Assembly (NCBI GenBank): GCA_021792815.1
Contig: JAJYTX010000089.1
Coordinates: 1-8,520, forward strand
Direction of reading: 5' to 3'
Origin: Pseudomonadota bacterium
Lineage (GTDB): Bacteria > Pseudomonadota > Gammaproteobacteria > Steroidobacterales > Steroidobacteraceae
DNA length: 8,520 nt
Shown here: piece after piece, positions 1 to 7,113 of the stretch
How positions within the stretch are numbered: position 1 is the stretch's first letter
How the letters are laid out: each line of letters begins with the position of its first letter
Made by a program: the position numbers and the translations under genes
Notes under the pieces: generated by a model
The model's database searches: none
Seen by the model: only the letters and a program-made list of their open reading frames with translations
Told to the model about the DNA's origin: nothing

Positions 1-750
1 GACCCACAGGCGGGCGAGCCCCGCACCGATGGCCACGGCGAACCCCACGGTCCCGAGAACGTGCACGCACTCTCCCGGGATTCCGCGCTCCTCCGGAGCG
101 AGCATGAACATCGGCAGCAGTTTGTAGCTGACCCCGATCGCGGTCAGCGTGAACCAGCCGCCGAGGCCCGCGAGCGCGTGTTCAGCGACTCCACCGAGCA
201 GCACGGCCAGATACGGCGCCAGTGCCGGTACCGTGAATGCGAGCGTAAACGATCCGCCGAGCAGCACCGTCAGGAGCAGAAACACCAGACCGGTGAGCAC
301 CATCCGGCCAGGCAGCGCAAGTGGCCGCGCGCCGAGCAACGGCACGCCGACGTTCCAGCAGGCGAGCAACACCCCGATCAGCACCCCGGCGCCGCCGGCC
401 GGCAGCGCGAGGGCAACGGCCGGCGATCCGGCGTGCATGCCGAGAAAGCCGCCGAGCATGCCCAGCAGTCCGATTTCGACGGCGAGCAGGGTCCAGAGCG
501 CCAGGCGCTGACTGACCAGCGGCCGGGAAGTGATCACCGGGACGAACTGGAACAACGCTCCGAGCATCAGCAGCAACAGCCAGCCGATGGCCAGCAGATG
601 CACCGCGGCGAGCGTGCCGGGCGCGGACACTCCCTGCGCCGGCCAGCTCAGGCCGAAAAGAATCAGCCCCTGGGCCGCCATGAAGTTGACGAGCGCACAG
701 GCGAACATCGGCAGGGTCCAGCGAGACAGGCGATTGCTGAGCGTGACCAT
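1..750 (-). CDS. Multi-pass membrane protein, heme-copper oxidase subunit I / NnrS-like (3' end outside window)
   Basis: The visible 250 residues are almost entirely hydrophobic, with roughly six to seven likely membrane segments (about 13-34, 47-73, 84-105, 111-131, 150-174, 177-217, 230-248). Two segments carry a similar His motif: H51 in AAVHLLAIGW followed by a LGALFQFVP stretch, and H191 in EHALAGLGGW followed by IGVSYKLLP. This H-x(n)-GW...P pattern is what I know from small oxidase-like membrane proteins often labelled cytochrome c oxidase subunit I-like, and from NnrS-type NO-response proteins. The paired HH motif and the Glu ligands of a true NO reductase are not seen, so catalysis is not claimed. 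It is divergent from norB and shares an FNR-type box with it, which suggests a role in NO or low-oxygen physiology (inference). ATG at 750 was chosen; a GGAGG-like stretch lies rather far upstream (about 14-20 bases), and an in-frame TTG 16 codons upstream is an alternative. No stop is reached before base 1. Confidence 0.85.
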   Translation of the reverse strand, partial: MVTLSNRLSRWTLPMFACALVNFMAAQGLILFGLSWPAQGVSAPGTLAAVHLLAIGWLLLLMLGALFQFVPVITSRPLVSQRLALWTLLAVEIGLLGMLGGFLGMHAGSPAVALALPAGGAGVLIGVLLACWNVGVPLLGARPLALPGRMVLTGLVFLLLTVLLGGSFTLAFTVPALAPYLAVLLGGVAEHALAGLGGWFTLTAIGVSYKLLPMFMLAPEERGIPGECVHVLGTVGFAVAIGAGLARLWV

Positions 751-1027
751 GGGCGAAGCGTCCGCGCAACCCTCCAGTTCCGCCTTGACGGCGGTCAAGC
801 CTCGGTACACAGACCGGACAGGCGTTGCAGCGCCGTGTACCGGCCTGCGGTTTTGCGCCCGAATGGCCCGGGCGTGCTCCGCGGCGCATCGCGGTTGTCT
901 GAATGGTCGAGTATACCCTGCAGACCCCAGGCGGCAACCGCGGGGGCACGTTCACGGCCGTTCTGTCGCGGCGAACCTGCGCCACACTGCCGTCGTTTCG
1001 ATTCCGAGGTGATCCCCCGGCGACACA

Positions 1028-1043
1028 CTTGATGCGCATCAAG
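1028..1043. promoter_or_regulatory. FNR/Dnr/NnrR-type operator, perfect palindrome
   Basis: The sequence is CTTGATGCGCATCAAG, an exact match to the FNR-family consensus TTGAT-N4-ATCAA with one extra base pair of symmetry on each side. It lies between two divergent genes, about 200 bases before the norB start codon and about 285 before that of the leftward membrane protein. FNR, Dnr and NnrR proteins share this consensus, so the sequence alone cannot say whether oxygen (FNR/Anr) or NO (Dnr/NnrR) is the signal. Control of norB is well known for the NO-sensing members, which makes them a good guess here. Confidence 0.88.
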
Positions 1044-1064
1044 GCACCGGGACGGCGCGCGACG

Positions 1065-1078
1065 CTAGCTTTGCCGTA
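1065..1078 (+). promoter_or_regulatory. Candidate norB -10 element and transcription start, class II FNR spacing
   Basis: TAGCTT at 1066-1071 keeps the first, second and last bases of the TATAAT consensus. If transcription begins at about 1077-1078, the FNR-type palindrome is centred near -41.5, the class II position at which FNR-family activators replace the -35 element. The same test on the opposite strand gives a weaker match (CGGAAT, from 1006 to 1001), so activation of norB is better supported than activation of the leftward gene. Confidence 0.45.
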
Positions 1079-1240
1079 CGGCCCGCCTCGGTCGGTCATG
1101 ACGCCGCCGCTGATCGGTCCGCATTTCCGGGTTTTCAAGGTCCGAGTGAACTTCCAGACATTCATATCGCACTACGATTGGTTTGAGTCGCGCGCGCAGC
1201 CCGCGACACACACGACGCCACTCTTGCGAGGAGAACATCG

Positions 1241-3577
1241 ATGACAGCCCCCGCCACTCCGCACCCAGTCACCCACGAAGATGCCACCAGCAGTGTCCTC
1301 AAGTGGGTGCTGCTCGCCGTCGCCGTGGTCACATTCGGACTGCTCGGCTGGGCGACCAGCCGCACGTATAAACTCTCTCCTCCGACCCCTGCCCGCTTCC
1401 TCGCCCCGGACGGCAGCGCGGTGCTCACGGCCGCGGACATCGAAGCCGGCAAAGCCGGTTTTCAGCGCGCCGACCTGATGGATTACGGCAGCCTGTACGG
1501 CATGGGCTCGTATTTCGGTGAAGACTACACGGCCGCGAACCTCGTCAAGCTCGCCGCCCTCACCGAGCAGGAGATCGCCGAGGGCCGCTTCGGCACAGGC
1601 TTCTCGGGGCTGGCCGCCGGGGACCAGGCGGTCGTGAAGGCCGACATGCGCCGTGAGTTGCAGGGCATCGATCTGACTCAATCGGTCGTGAGGCTGCCTG
1701 CGGCGGTCGCACGCGCGATCGGCACGCTGCGCGGCCAGATCGCCGGCTCGCTGCTGCGCTCGGACTACGCCAAGGGCTGGACGCGGGCACACAGCCTCGA
1801 TGCCGCCACCGCGGCACAGACCGCCGACTTTCTCATTTATTGCTCCATTACGACGGTGGCCCGCCGCCCGGGCGGCATCGCGTCCTGGACCCAGAACTGG
1901 CCCTATGAGCCACTGGTCGGCAACACGCCCACCACCAGCACCTTCATCTGGACCTGGGTGAGTTTCGCCTTCACGTTCTTCGCCTTCGGCGCAGTGATCT
2001 TCCTGTACGAGCGATACATCCACAGTCCCGACCACGGGCCGCTCGAGCCGACGCTGACGTTCGGCCGGCTGACCGCGAGCCAGCGGCGGATCGGCAAGTA
2101 CTTCGTGGTGGTCGCGGGGGTGCTGCTGCTGCAGATTCTCGCCGGCACCGTCCTCGCTCACTATTACTCCGACCGCAGCACCTTCTACGGGATTCCCATC
2201 GACCGGTTCGTGCCGTTCAACTTCGCCCGCGACGTGCACATCCAGTCGCCGATCGTGTGGATCGGCCTGTCGTGGATCGGAGCCGGCCTGTTCCTCGCGC
2301 CGACCATCGGGCGCGCCGAACCCAGGGGGCAGGCCTGGCTGGTCGATGCGCTGTTCTGGGTGACGGTCGCGATCGTCGTCGGGGCGCTCGCCGGCAACTA
2401 CCTCGACATCATGGGATACCTGCACAAGGGCTGGTTCTGGTTCGGCGAGCAGGGCCTGTCGTACATCCAGCTCGGACGGGCGTGGCAGATCGGGTTCTTC
2501 GCGGGATTGGCGATCTGGAGTGCGCTGATGTTCCGCGCGCTGTGGCCGAGCCGCGCGGCGGTGCGCACGGCCATCGCCGCATTCTGGTCGGGCCGGATCA
2601 GCCTGGAGCACCTGCTGTGGGCCTCGACGGCGAACATCGCGCTGCTGTACGTCTTCGGCATGATTCCGCTCACCGGGATCGAGAAGTCCTTCACCATCAC
2701 CGATTTCTGGCGCTGGTGGGTGGTCCATCTGTGGGTGGAGCAGTCCTTCGAGTTCTTCGCCGCCACCGTAAGCGCCTACCTGCTGATGGCGACCGGTCTG
2801 GTGGCGCGCCAGCTGGCCGAGCGGGCGGTGTACCTGGAGCTCATCCTGATTTTCCTCGGCGGTGTGCTCGGCACCGGACATCACATGTACTGGGTGGGCG
2901 AGCCGGGTCTGTGGGTCTCGGTCGGCTCGATGTTCTCCTTCATCGAGGTGCTGCCGCTGATGCTGCTGGTCATCGAGGCACTGCAGCAGCATCGGCTCAT
3001 CAAGGCCGTGGACCGCTTTCCGTACGGCCTCGCCTACCTGTATGTCATCGGAGCGGCGTTCTGGAACTTCGTCGGCGCCGGGGTCTTCGGCGGCGGGACG
3101 CTGAACGCCCCGCTCGTCAATTACTACGAGCACGGCACCTTCCTCACGCTCAACCACGCCCATACCGCGCTGTTCGGCGCCTTCGGACTGCTCGGCATCG
3201 GGCTGATATACTTTTGCCTGCGTTACGCCGCGGGTGAGCGCCACCCCTTCAGCGAAACGGCCGGCCGCTGGGCCTTCTGGCTGTACAACGCCGGCCTGGT
3301 GCTGTGGATCGTGTTCAACTTCTTCCCGATCGGCTGGCCGCAGCTCGCGGCGGTATACGAGCACGGCTACGCGTACGCGCGCAGTCAGGCCTTTTACGAC
3401 ACCACCACCTTCTGGCAATGGATGCGCATGCCCGGAGACATCGTGTTCGCGGCAGGCGCACTGCTGATGGCCTGGGATTTCCTGGTCAAGTTGCGGCCGC
3501 TGCTCAGCCGCGCCGATGCGCCGACGGGAGGATCGTTGGGCGGACTGACCGCCCAGACCCGGGATCAGGCGCGCTGA
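1241..3577 (+). CDS. norB: Quinol-dependent nitric oxide reductase (qNOR)
   Basis: Reduces two NO to N2O at the cytoplasmic membrane with electrons taken directly from quinol, so no NorC is needed. At 778 aa it has the qNOR length. The first membrane helix (about 18-37) is followed by a long hydrophilic domain (about 40-220) related to the cytochrome c domain of NorC but without a CxxCH heme site. The catalytic core follows. Visible ligands are: FeB ligands H496, H547 and H548 with E500 (WVVHLWVE and GTGHHMYW), heme b3 proximal H639 and low-spin heme b H641 (NHAHTALFG), the second heme b ligand H333 (RDVHIQSP), and E569 (SFIEVLP). The spacings H496-H547 and H547-E569 are the same as in Pseudomonas NorB (H207-H258, H258-E280). 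The ATG has GAGGAG seven bases upstream. The FNR-type box upstream suggests induction by NO or low oxygen. With no other denitrification gene visible, it may serve NO detoxification. Confidence 0.97.
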   Translation: MTAPATPHPVTHEDATSSVLKWVLLAVAVVTFGLLGWATSRTYKLSPPTPARFLAPDGSAVLTAADIEAGKAGFQRADLMDYGSLYGMGSYFGEDYTAANLVKLAALTEQEIAEGRFGTGFSGLAAGDQAVVKADMRRELQGIDLTQSVVRLPAAVARAIGTLRGQIAGSLLRSDYAKGWTRAHSLDAATAAQTADFLIYCSITTVARRPGGIASWTQNWPYEPLVGNTPTTSTFIWTWVSFAFTFFAFGAVIFLYERYIHSPDHGPLEPTLTFGRLTASQRRIGKYFVVVAGVLLLQILAGTVLAHYYSDRSTFYGIPIDRFVPFNFARDVHIQSPIVWIGLSWIGAGLFLAPTIGRAEPRGQAWLVDALFWVTVAIVVGALAGNYLDIMGYLHKGWFWFGEQGLSYIQLGRAWQIGFFAGLAIWSALMFRALWPSRAAVRTAIAAFWSGRISLEHLLWASTANIALLYVFGMIPLTGIEKSFTITDFWRWWVVHLWVEQSFEFFAATVSAYLLMATGLVARQLAERAVYLELILIFLGGVLGTGHHMYWVGEPGLWVSVGSMFSFIEVLPLMLLVIEALQQHRLIKAVDRFPYGLAYLYVIGAAFWNFVGAGVFGGGTLNAPLVNYYEHGTFLTLNHAHTALFGAFGLLGIGLIYFCLRYAAGERHPFSETAGRWAFWLYNAGLVLWIVFNFFPIGWPQLAAVYEHGYAYARSQAFYDTTTFWQWMRMPGDIVFAAGALLMAWDFLVKLRPLLSRADAPTGGSLGGLTAQTRDQAR

Positions 3578-3701
3578 GCCCGCGCTGGCGGACGATGCGC
3601 CCGGGATGGATCGCGGGCGCCGTCTCGCCGCGGGACATCTCCGAATGCGCCGCGCGGGGACCGCAAGCGGTACGCAATGCGCGCCGCGACGAGCCGCAGT
3701 C

Positions 3702-4691
3702 TCAGATCGTCCCGCCCAATCCAGGCGCGCTGCGCAGGCGCAACTGCTGGTCGGCGAGGCTGAGATAGCCGATGCCCGGGTGTTCGAGCGAGTTCGATGC
3801 GGGCCTCGGCGTGCGGCTCAGCGCGTCCGAGACCCGCTTCGGCGTTCCGAGATCGCTCCAGCCGCAGGGTGGCACCGGCAGCACCCGCAGATCGGAAACC
3901 TGCTCGGCGAGGATATCTTCCGAGAAATCCACGTTCGGCAGCCTCTCGTAGAGTTCGGCCACGGCGTCTCCCGCCGAACCCGTGCGCCGGTCCTGATCGC
4001 GCGCCGCAGACAGGATACTGACGATCTCCGGGAAGCGCCTGCGGAACAGCTCGAGCAGCGCCCGCCCGGTGGCCGCGATGATGAAGGTATTCCACAGCCC
4101 ACCCGCCCGGATCAGTTCGCTCGCGACCGCCGCGGAGGGCTTCTCGACGAAACGCTCGACCCTGAACGCTCCGAGGTCATCGGCGCACCCAGGCACGATG
4201 TAGCCCAGATCCGGATCCAACTCCTCGGGCTGGATCCCGAGCAGCAGGGTTTCGTGGTCGCGCCACTCGAGCTGCTGCAGCGCCCGCTCGAGCGCCCGGA
4301 TGAGCAGCGCCTCGTGGCGCACGTGGTGATCCGAGGGCAACAGCACGAGCCGCGCCTGCGAATCTCGCGCCAGGACGTGCAACAGCGGCAGCAGGATGCC
4401 GAGACCCGTGCCGCGATTGCGCGCCTGGACGATCACATTCTCCCCGGGCAACCGCCGCAGCGCCCCGTCCCACCAGCGGCGGTGCTGCTCGGCGACGATC
4501 ACGCAGGTTCTGTCTTCGGCCGTCACGGCATGCGCGCGGCGCAGCGCTTCATGCAGCAGGGACGGTCCCGCATAGAGCGAGCAGAACTGCTTGGGAACAG
4601 TGAGTCCCGAGGCCGCCGTGGTCAGCGATCGCAGCCGGCTACCGTCCCCTGCCGCCAGCACCAGCGACCAGGTGTTGGAATTTCCTGACAT
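3702..4691 (-). CDS. Sugar-1-phosphate nucleotidyltransferase, mannose-1-phosphate guanylyltransferase type
   Basis: A 329-residue protein with the nucleotidyltransferase fold, likely cytoplasmic, joining a sugar 1-phosphate to a nucleotide (GDP-mannose formation is the family's usual reaction). Motifs in order: the phosphate-binding LAAGDGSRL (12-20) with PKQF (33-36), RNRGTG (91-96), LPSDHH (118-123) with the metal-binding Asp, LGYIVPG (162-168), FVEKP (181-185), LWNTFI (199-204) and GWSDLGTP near 288-295. The C-terminal phosphomannose isomerase/cupin domain of bifunctional enzymes is absent. ATG at 4691 was chosen because GGGAG (4700-4704 on the other strand) lies eight bases before it and the conserved motif follows at once; the frame remains open far upstream but without family-like sequence. 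It converges on norB with 124 bases between the stops. GDP-mannose would feed exopolysaccharide or glycosylation, but no such genes are in view, so the sugar is uncertain. Confidence 0.9.
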   Translation of the reverse strand: MSGNSNTWSLVLAAGDGSRLRSLTTAASGLTVPKQFCSLYAGPSLLHEALRRAHAVTAEDRTCVIVAEQHRRWWDGALRRLPGENVIVQARNRGTGLGILLPLLHVLARDSQARLVLLPSDHHVRHEALLIRALERALQQLEWRDHETLLLGIQPEELDPDLGYIVPGCADDLGAFRVERFVEKPSAAVASELIRAGGLWNTFIIAATGRALLELFRRRFPEIVSILSAARDQDRRTGSAGDAVAELYERLPNVDFSEDILAEQVSDLRVLPVPPCGWSDLGTPKRVSDALSRTPRPASNSLEHPGIGYLSLADQQLRLRSAPGLGGTI

Positions 4692-4727
4692 TTCATCGGC
4701 TCCCGATCCAGTTCGCGGGTGGCTCGA

Positions 4728-4742
4728 CAGGCATGACGCCTG
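4728..4742. repeat. Short inverted repeat in the leader of the nucleotidyltransferase gene
   Basis: CAGGC-ATGAC-GCCTG is a perfect 5-5-5 inverted repeat, 36 to 50 bases ahead of the leftward start codon at 4691. It could be a small operator or an mRNA hairpin. A repeat this short can arise by chance in GC-rich DNA. Confidence 0.3.
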
Positions 4743-5200
4743 ATTCCGTTTCCATCGATCATCCAACAGATTTCCGGCATGAGGCATAGGGAATTTCCGC
4801 ACCACTGCGCCACCGCCCGCAGTGCCCAAGCGCACGGCACGCGCTCGGACTGTTGTGATGACGGATGCTTCGCAAGCCTGTCGCATGCGTGATTTTCCAA
4901 CGGGCCGCGGCGGCACCGCCGGTCCTCGTCCGGAATGCCGCTCGAGTCTGCCGGCCAGTACGGTCAAGCTCACCGCAGAGCTCCGGCGCCTGCGTGCCGT
5001 GCGCACCGAGGTCAGCCCGCTGAATGAAACGGGCCGGGAACATCCGCTCCATCGACCGGCGCTTGCGCGCACCCATCGGCACGGCCACGGTCCACAGGCG
5101 GCGGCGCACCTTCATGAGCTGCTGTCCATGCCGCCCGCATGGCAAAGCGGTCCCGGCGCGGCGCACGACGCGATGGGGACTCTGCGCGCAGCGGACCGGC

Positions 5201-5226
5201 CCATCGGACAGGTCCATCGGATAGGA
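5201..5226 (+). repeat. Two tandem 13-bp units upstream of the FAD dehydrogenase
   Basis: CCATCGGACAGGT is followed directly by CCATCGGATAGGA; 11 of 13 positions agree. A third, degenerate copy (CCATCAGTAGG) begins at 5236. The second unit contains TAGGAT (5222-5227), which could act as a -10 element about 75 bases ahead of the start codon at 5303. Repeated sites of this kind may bind a regulator, but a chance duplication is equally possible. Confidence 0.45.
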
Positions 5227-5302
5227 TAGAGCAGTCCATCAGTAGGCTTATTTGCAATCCCGGCAGCCGGAGCGGAACACCCTCCGGAGCAGAGGCAGCG
5301 GA

Positions 5303-6697
5303 ATGATCATGACCGATATCGTCACGGAATTGCGGCGGGTGCTCGGCGAGGATGCGGTGCTCGATCGGGCCGCGCTCGCCGGCCGGGCGCGCAACCATTG
5401 GGATCCGGCCCCGCTCGAGGCGCGCGCCCTGGTGCGCCCCCGCAACACCCAGGAAGTCAGCACCGTGCTGCGCCTGTGCCACGCAGCCGCGCAGAGCGTC
5501 GTGGTACATGGCGGGCTGACGGGCGTGTGCGACGGAGACCGTGCGACGGGCGAAGACATCGTGCTGTCGCTCGAGCGCATGGCAGCGATCGAGGAAGTCG
5601 ATCCGATGGGGCGCACGGCCACGGTGCAGGCCGGCTGTCCTCTGTATGCCCTGCAGCAGGCAGCCGAAGCGCACGGCCTGCTGTTTCCGCTCGATCTCGG
5701 CGCGCGAGGCTCGTGCACGCTCGGCGGCAATGCCGCCACCAATGCGGGCGGCATCAACGTCATCCGCTACGGCATGATGCGCGCCCTGGTGCTCGGCCTC
5801 GAGGCCGTGTTGGCCGATGGCACCGTGATCAGTGCGATGAACCACATGCTCAAGAACAATTCCGGGTACGATCTGAAGCAGTTGTTCATCGGCAGCGAGG
5901 GCACCCTCGGCGTCGTCACCCGCCTGGTCGTGATGCTGAAGGAACGCCCGATCAGCACCAATACCGCCTTGCTCGCCGTCGACGGTGCCGATCGTCTGCT
6001 GCGGCTGCTGCGCGAGACCGACCGGCGGCTCGGCGCCACCCTGAGCTCCTTCGAGGCCATGTGGGGCGATTACTATCGGGCGGCGACCGAGGCGGGCTGG
6101 CGCCACTCCCCGCTCGGGCGCGAGCACGAGTTCTACGTCATCGTCGAGGCCCGCGGCGCCGATCCACAGGAGGATGCGCCGCGCTTCGAGGCGGTGATGC
6201 AGGCGGTGCACGAGGACGGCCTGATCGTCGATGCCGTGCTGCCCAAATCCGAAAGCGAACGGGAGCACATCTGGGCGATTCGCGAAAACTTCGACGCGGT
6301 GCTGCAGCGCAAGCCGCTGTTCCTGTACGACATCAGCCTGCCGCTGCGTCAGATGCTGCCCTACGTCGAGGAGCTCAAGCAGCAGTTGCGCGCACTGTGG
6401 CCGCACAGTGAATTCTTCGCGCTCGGGCACCTGGGCGACGGCAACCTGCATTTTTTCATTGCCCCGCACAGCGACTCGGCTGACGAGGCGACACTGCACG
6501 CCCGATGTGACCGGGCGGTGTACCAGCCGCTGCAGGCCCGCGGTGGCTCAGTCTCCGCCGAGCACGGCATCGGGCTGCAGAAGAAAGTCTGGCTCGGTAT
6601 GTCACGCTCGCAGAGCGAAATTGCGCTGATGAAGACGCTGAAGCGGGCGCTCGATCCCACCGCCATCCTCAACCCGGGCAAGGTGATCGACTGCTGA
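5303..6697 (+). CDS. FAD-binding 2-hydroxyacid dehydrogenase, GlcD / D-2-hydroxyglutarate dehydrogenase type
   Basis: A 464-residue flavoprotein of the vanillyl-alcohol-oxidase fold that oxidises a D-2-hydroxyacid to the 2-oxoacid and passes electrons to a carrier or the quinone pool. The N-terminal FAD domain has HGGLTG (69-74), the LDLGARGSCTLGGN stretch ending at N143, ATNAGG (145-150), and RYG...LGLEAVLADGTV; NNSGYDLKQLFIGSEGTLGV follows. The C-terminal substrate domain has the metal-binding GHLGDGNLH (375-383, with H376 and H383) and AEHGIG (E420, H421). DLGARGSC, NAGG and GYDLKQLFIGSEGTLG are most like D-2-hydroxyglutarate dehydrogenases; D-lactate or glycolate remain possible substrates. 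Full length for the family, without a fused Fe-S domain. ATG at 5303 has AGAGG seven bases upstream; a second ATG at 5309 and an in-frame TTG at 5252 fit less well. No signal peptide. It looks monocistronic. Confidence 0.93.
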   Translation: MIMTDIVTELRRVLGEDAVLDRAALAGRARNHWDPAPLEARALVRPRNTQEVSTVLRLCHAAAQSVVVHGGLTGVCDGDRATGEDIVLSLERMAAIEEVDPMGRTATVQAGCPLYALQQAAEAHGLLFPLDLGARGSCTLGGNAATNAGGINVIRYGMMRALVLGLEAVLADGTVISAMNHMLKNNSGYDLKQLFIGSEGTLGVVTRLVVMLKERPISTNTALLAVDGADRLLRLLRETDRRLGATLSSFEAMWGDYYRAATEAGWRHSPLGREHEFYVIVEARGADPQEDAPRFEAVMQAVHEDGLIVDAVLPKSESEREHIWAIRENFDAVLQRKPLFLYDISLPLRQMLPYVEELKQQLRALWPHSEFFALGHLGDGNLHFFIAPHSDSADEATLHARCDRAVYQPLQARGGSVSAEHGIGLQKKVWLGMSRSQSEIALMKTLKRALDPTAILNPGKVIDC

Positions 6698-6934
6698 GAG
6701 CATCCCGACATCCGGACCGTCCAGCCGGGCGCAGCCGCTTCTGGCGCGACGACTTGCGCGAGTTCGGCACCGGAAATGCCTTCCGCGCAGCCTCTTGCCG
6801 CGTCATCCTACCGACTCGGAGCGTGCGCCATCGCCGTGTTGTCTGCGGACGTCCGGACCCGGGATGATCCTGGACACCGGCAGGGACCAGACACTCCGGA
6901 AGCGGTTACATCCGCTGCCCAGCCGCATTCCCTG

Positions 6935-6963
6935 TTCCCGCTTCGCCTCGCACCGTTTATGAT
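6935..6963 (+). promoter_or_regulatory. Candidate promoter for the PAP2 gene
   Basis: TATGAT at 6958-6963 matches the -10 consensus at five of six positions and stands in a locally A/T-rich patch within otherwise GC-rich DNA. The -35 position (TTCCCG at 6935-6940, 17-base spacer) is poor, so an activator may be needed. Transcription would start near 6970, giving a leader of about 145 bases. Confidence 0.4.
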
Positions 6964-7011
6964 AGAGTGAGTCCAGCCCGGGGCGGCTCGGCACGCCAGC
7001 CGCGCGATTCC

Positions 7012-7026
7012 CGTCCGGCCCGGACG
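7012..7026. repeat. Palindrome CGTCCGG-c-CCGGACG
   Basis: Perfect seven-base arms around a single central base. It lies about 90 bases before the PAP2 start codon and just downstream of the candidate promoter, a place where a repressor could act. It has no identified binding protein. Related words GTCCGGAC occur near 6711 and 6851, so it may simply reflect local sequence composition. Confidence 0.35.
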
Positions 7027-7113
7027 CCCGATCGATCGAGTGACCGCGCTCGCCGGTTGCGTTGGGAGCGCAGGGATCACGATGCTCGCTCGACAGATGA
7101 GGTGGCCGCTGAC

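Larger units (their letters stand above)
751..1240. other. Divergent intergenic region between the membrane protein gene and norB
   Basis: This stretch of about 490 bases holds no open frame that looks like a protein; the frames that cross it are rich in Arg, Pro and Gly and lack a ribosome-binding site. What it does hold is the FNR-type palindrome at 1028-1043, a candidate -10 element at 1066-1071 for norB, and the norB ribosome-binding site GAGGAG at 1228-1233. The norB leader would be about 160 bases long if the proposed start of transcription is right. No NorR/sigma-54 type -24/-12 pair was recognised. Confidence 0.7.
4692..5302. other. Intergenic region of about 610 bases, divergent promoters expected
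   Basis: It separates the leftward nucleotidyltransferase from the rightward FAD dehydrogenase, so promoters for both should lie here. I see no convincing gene: a leftward frame of 118 codons from an ATG at 5115 down to 4759 is Arg-rich, has no ribosome-binding site, and its base bias fades in the second half. Items noted are the inverted repeat at 4728-4742, the 13-base tandem pair at 5201-5226, a possible -10 TAGGAT at 5222-5227 within that pair, and AGAGG at 5291-5295, the ribosome-binding site of the next gene. Confidence 0.55.
6698..7113. other. Intergenic region upstream of the PAP2 gene
   Basis: About 415 bases with no believable gene; short frames here show no ribosome-binding site and no recognisable motif. 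It contains a candidate promoter (6935-6963), an imperfect operator-like repeat AGCGG-ttacat-CCGCT at 6901-6916, the palindrome at 7012-7026, and repeated GTCCGGAC-like words (near 6711, 6851 and 7013). A GTG at 6967 opens a frame that joins the PAP2 gene, but the 49 residues it would add are Arg-rich and unlike a signal sequence, so I treat them as leader. Confidence 0.5.

Noticed and set aside
61..1032. Rightward open frame of 323 codons opposite the oxidase-like membrane protein
   Set aside because: The product is a string of Arg, Gln, His and Glu without domain or ribosome-binding site. The leftward frame gives a clean membrane protein with family-like motifs.
1043..1080. Sigma-54 type promoter (GGCAC ... 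TTGC) for norB, as used with NorR
   Set aside because: The spacing between GGCAC at 1043-1047 and TTGC at 1071-1074 is far too long for a -24/-12 pair.
182..1165. Leftward open frame of 327 codons overlapping the divergent region
   Set aside because: It runs through the intergenic region and then out of phase with the membrane protein; low-complexity Arg/Ala-rich product and no ribosome-binding site.
1172..3418. Leftward open frame of 748 codons opposite norB
   Set aside because: It lies entirely against norB, whose heme and FeB ligands and motifs are unmistakable. The antisense product is rich in Arg, Asp, Glu, Gly and Pro with no recognisable domain, as expected from a GC-rich gene read backwards.
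3578..3701. Bidirectional terminator between the convergent norB and nucleotidyltransferase genes
   Set aside because: Only short GC palindromes such as ACCGCAAGCGGT are present, with no adequate loop and no T or A tract on either strand.
4759..5115. Possible 118-residue leftward gene in the large intergenic region
   Set aside because: The first half has a G/C-biased third position, but there is no ribosome-binding site, the product is Arg-rich without motifs, and the bias fades toward the end.
5012..6499. Leftward open frame of 495 codons opposite the FAD dehydrogenase
   Set aside because: The sense strand carries conserved flavoprotein motifs along its whole length; the opposite frame is a mirror effect of codon bias.
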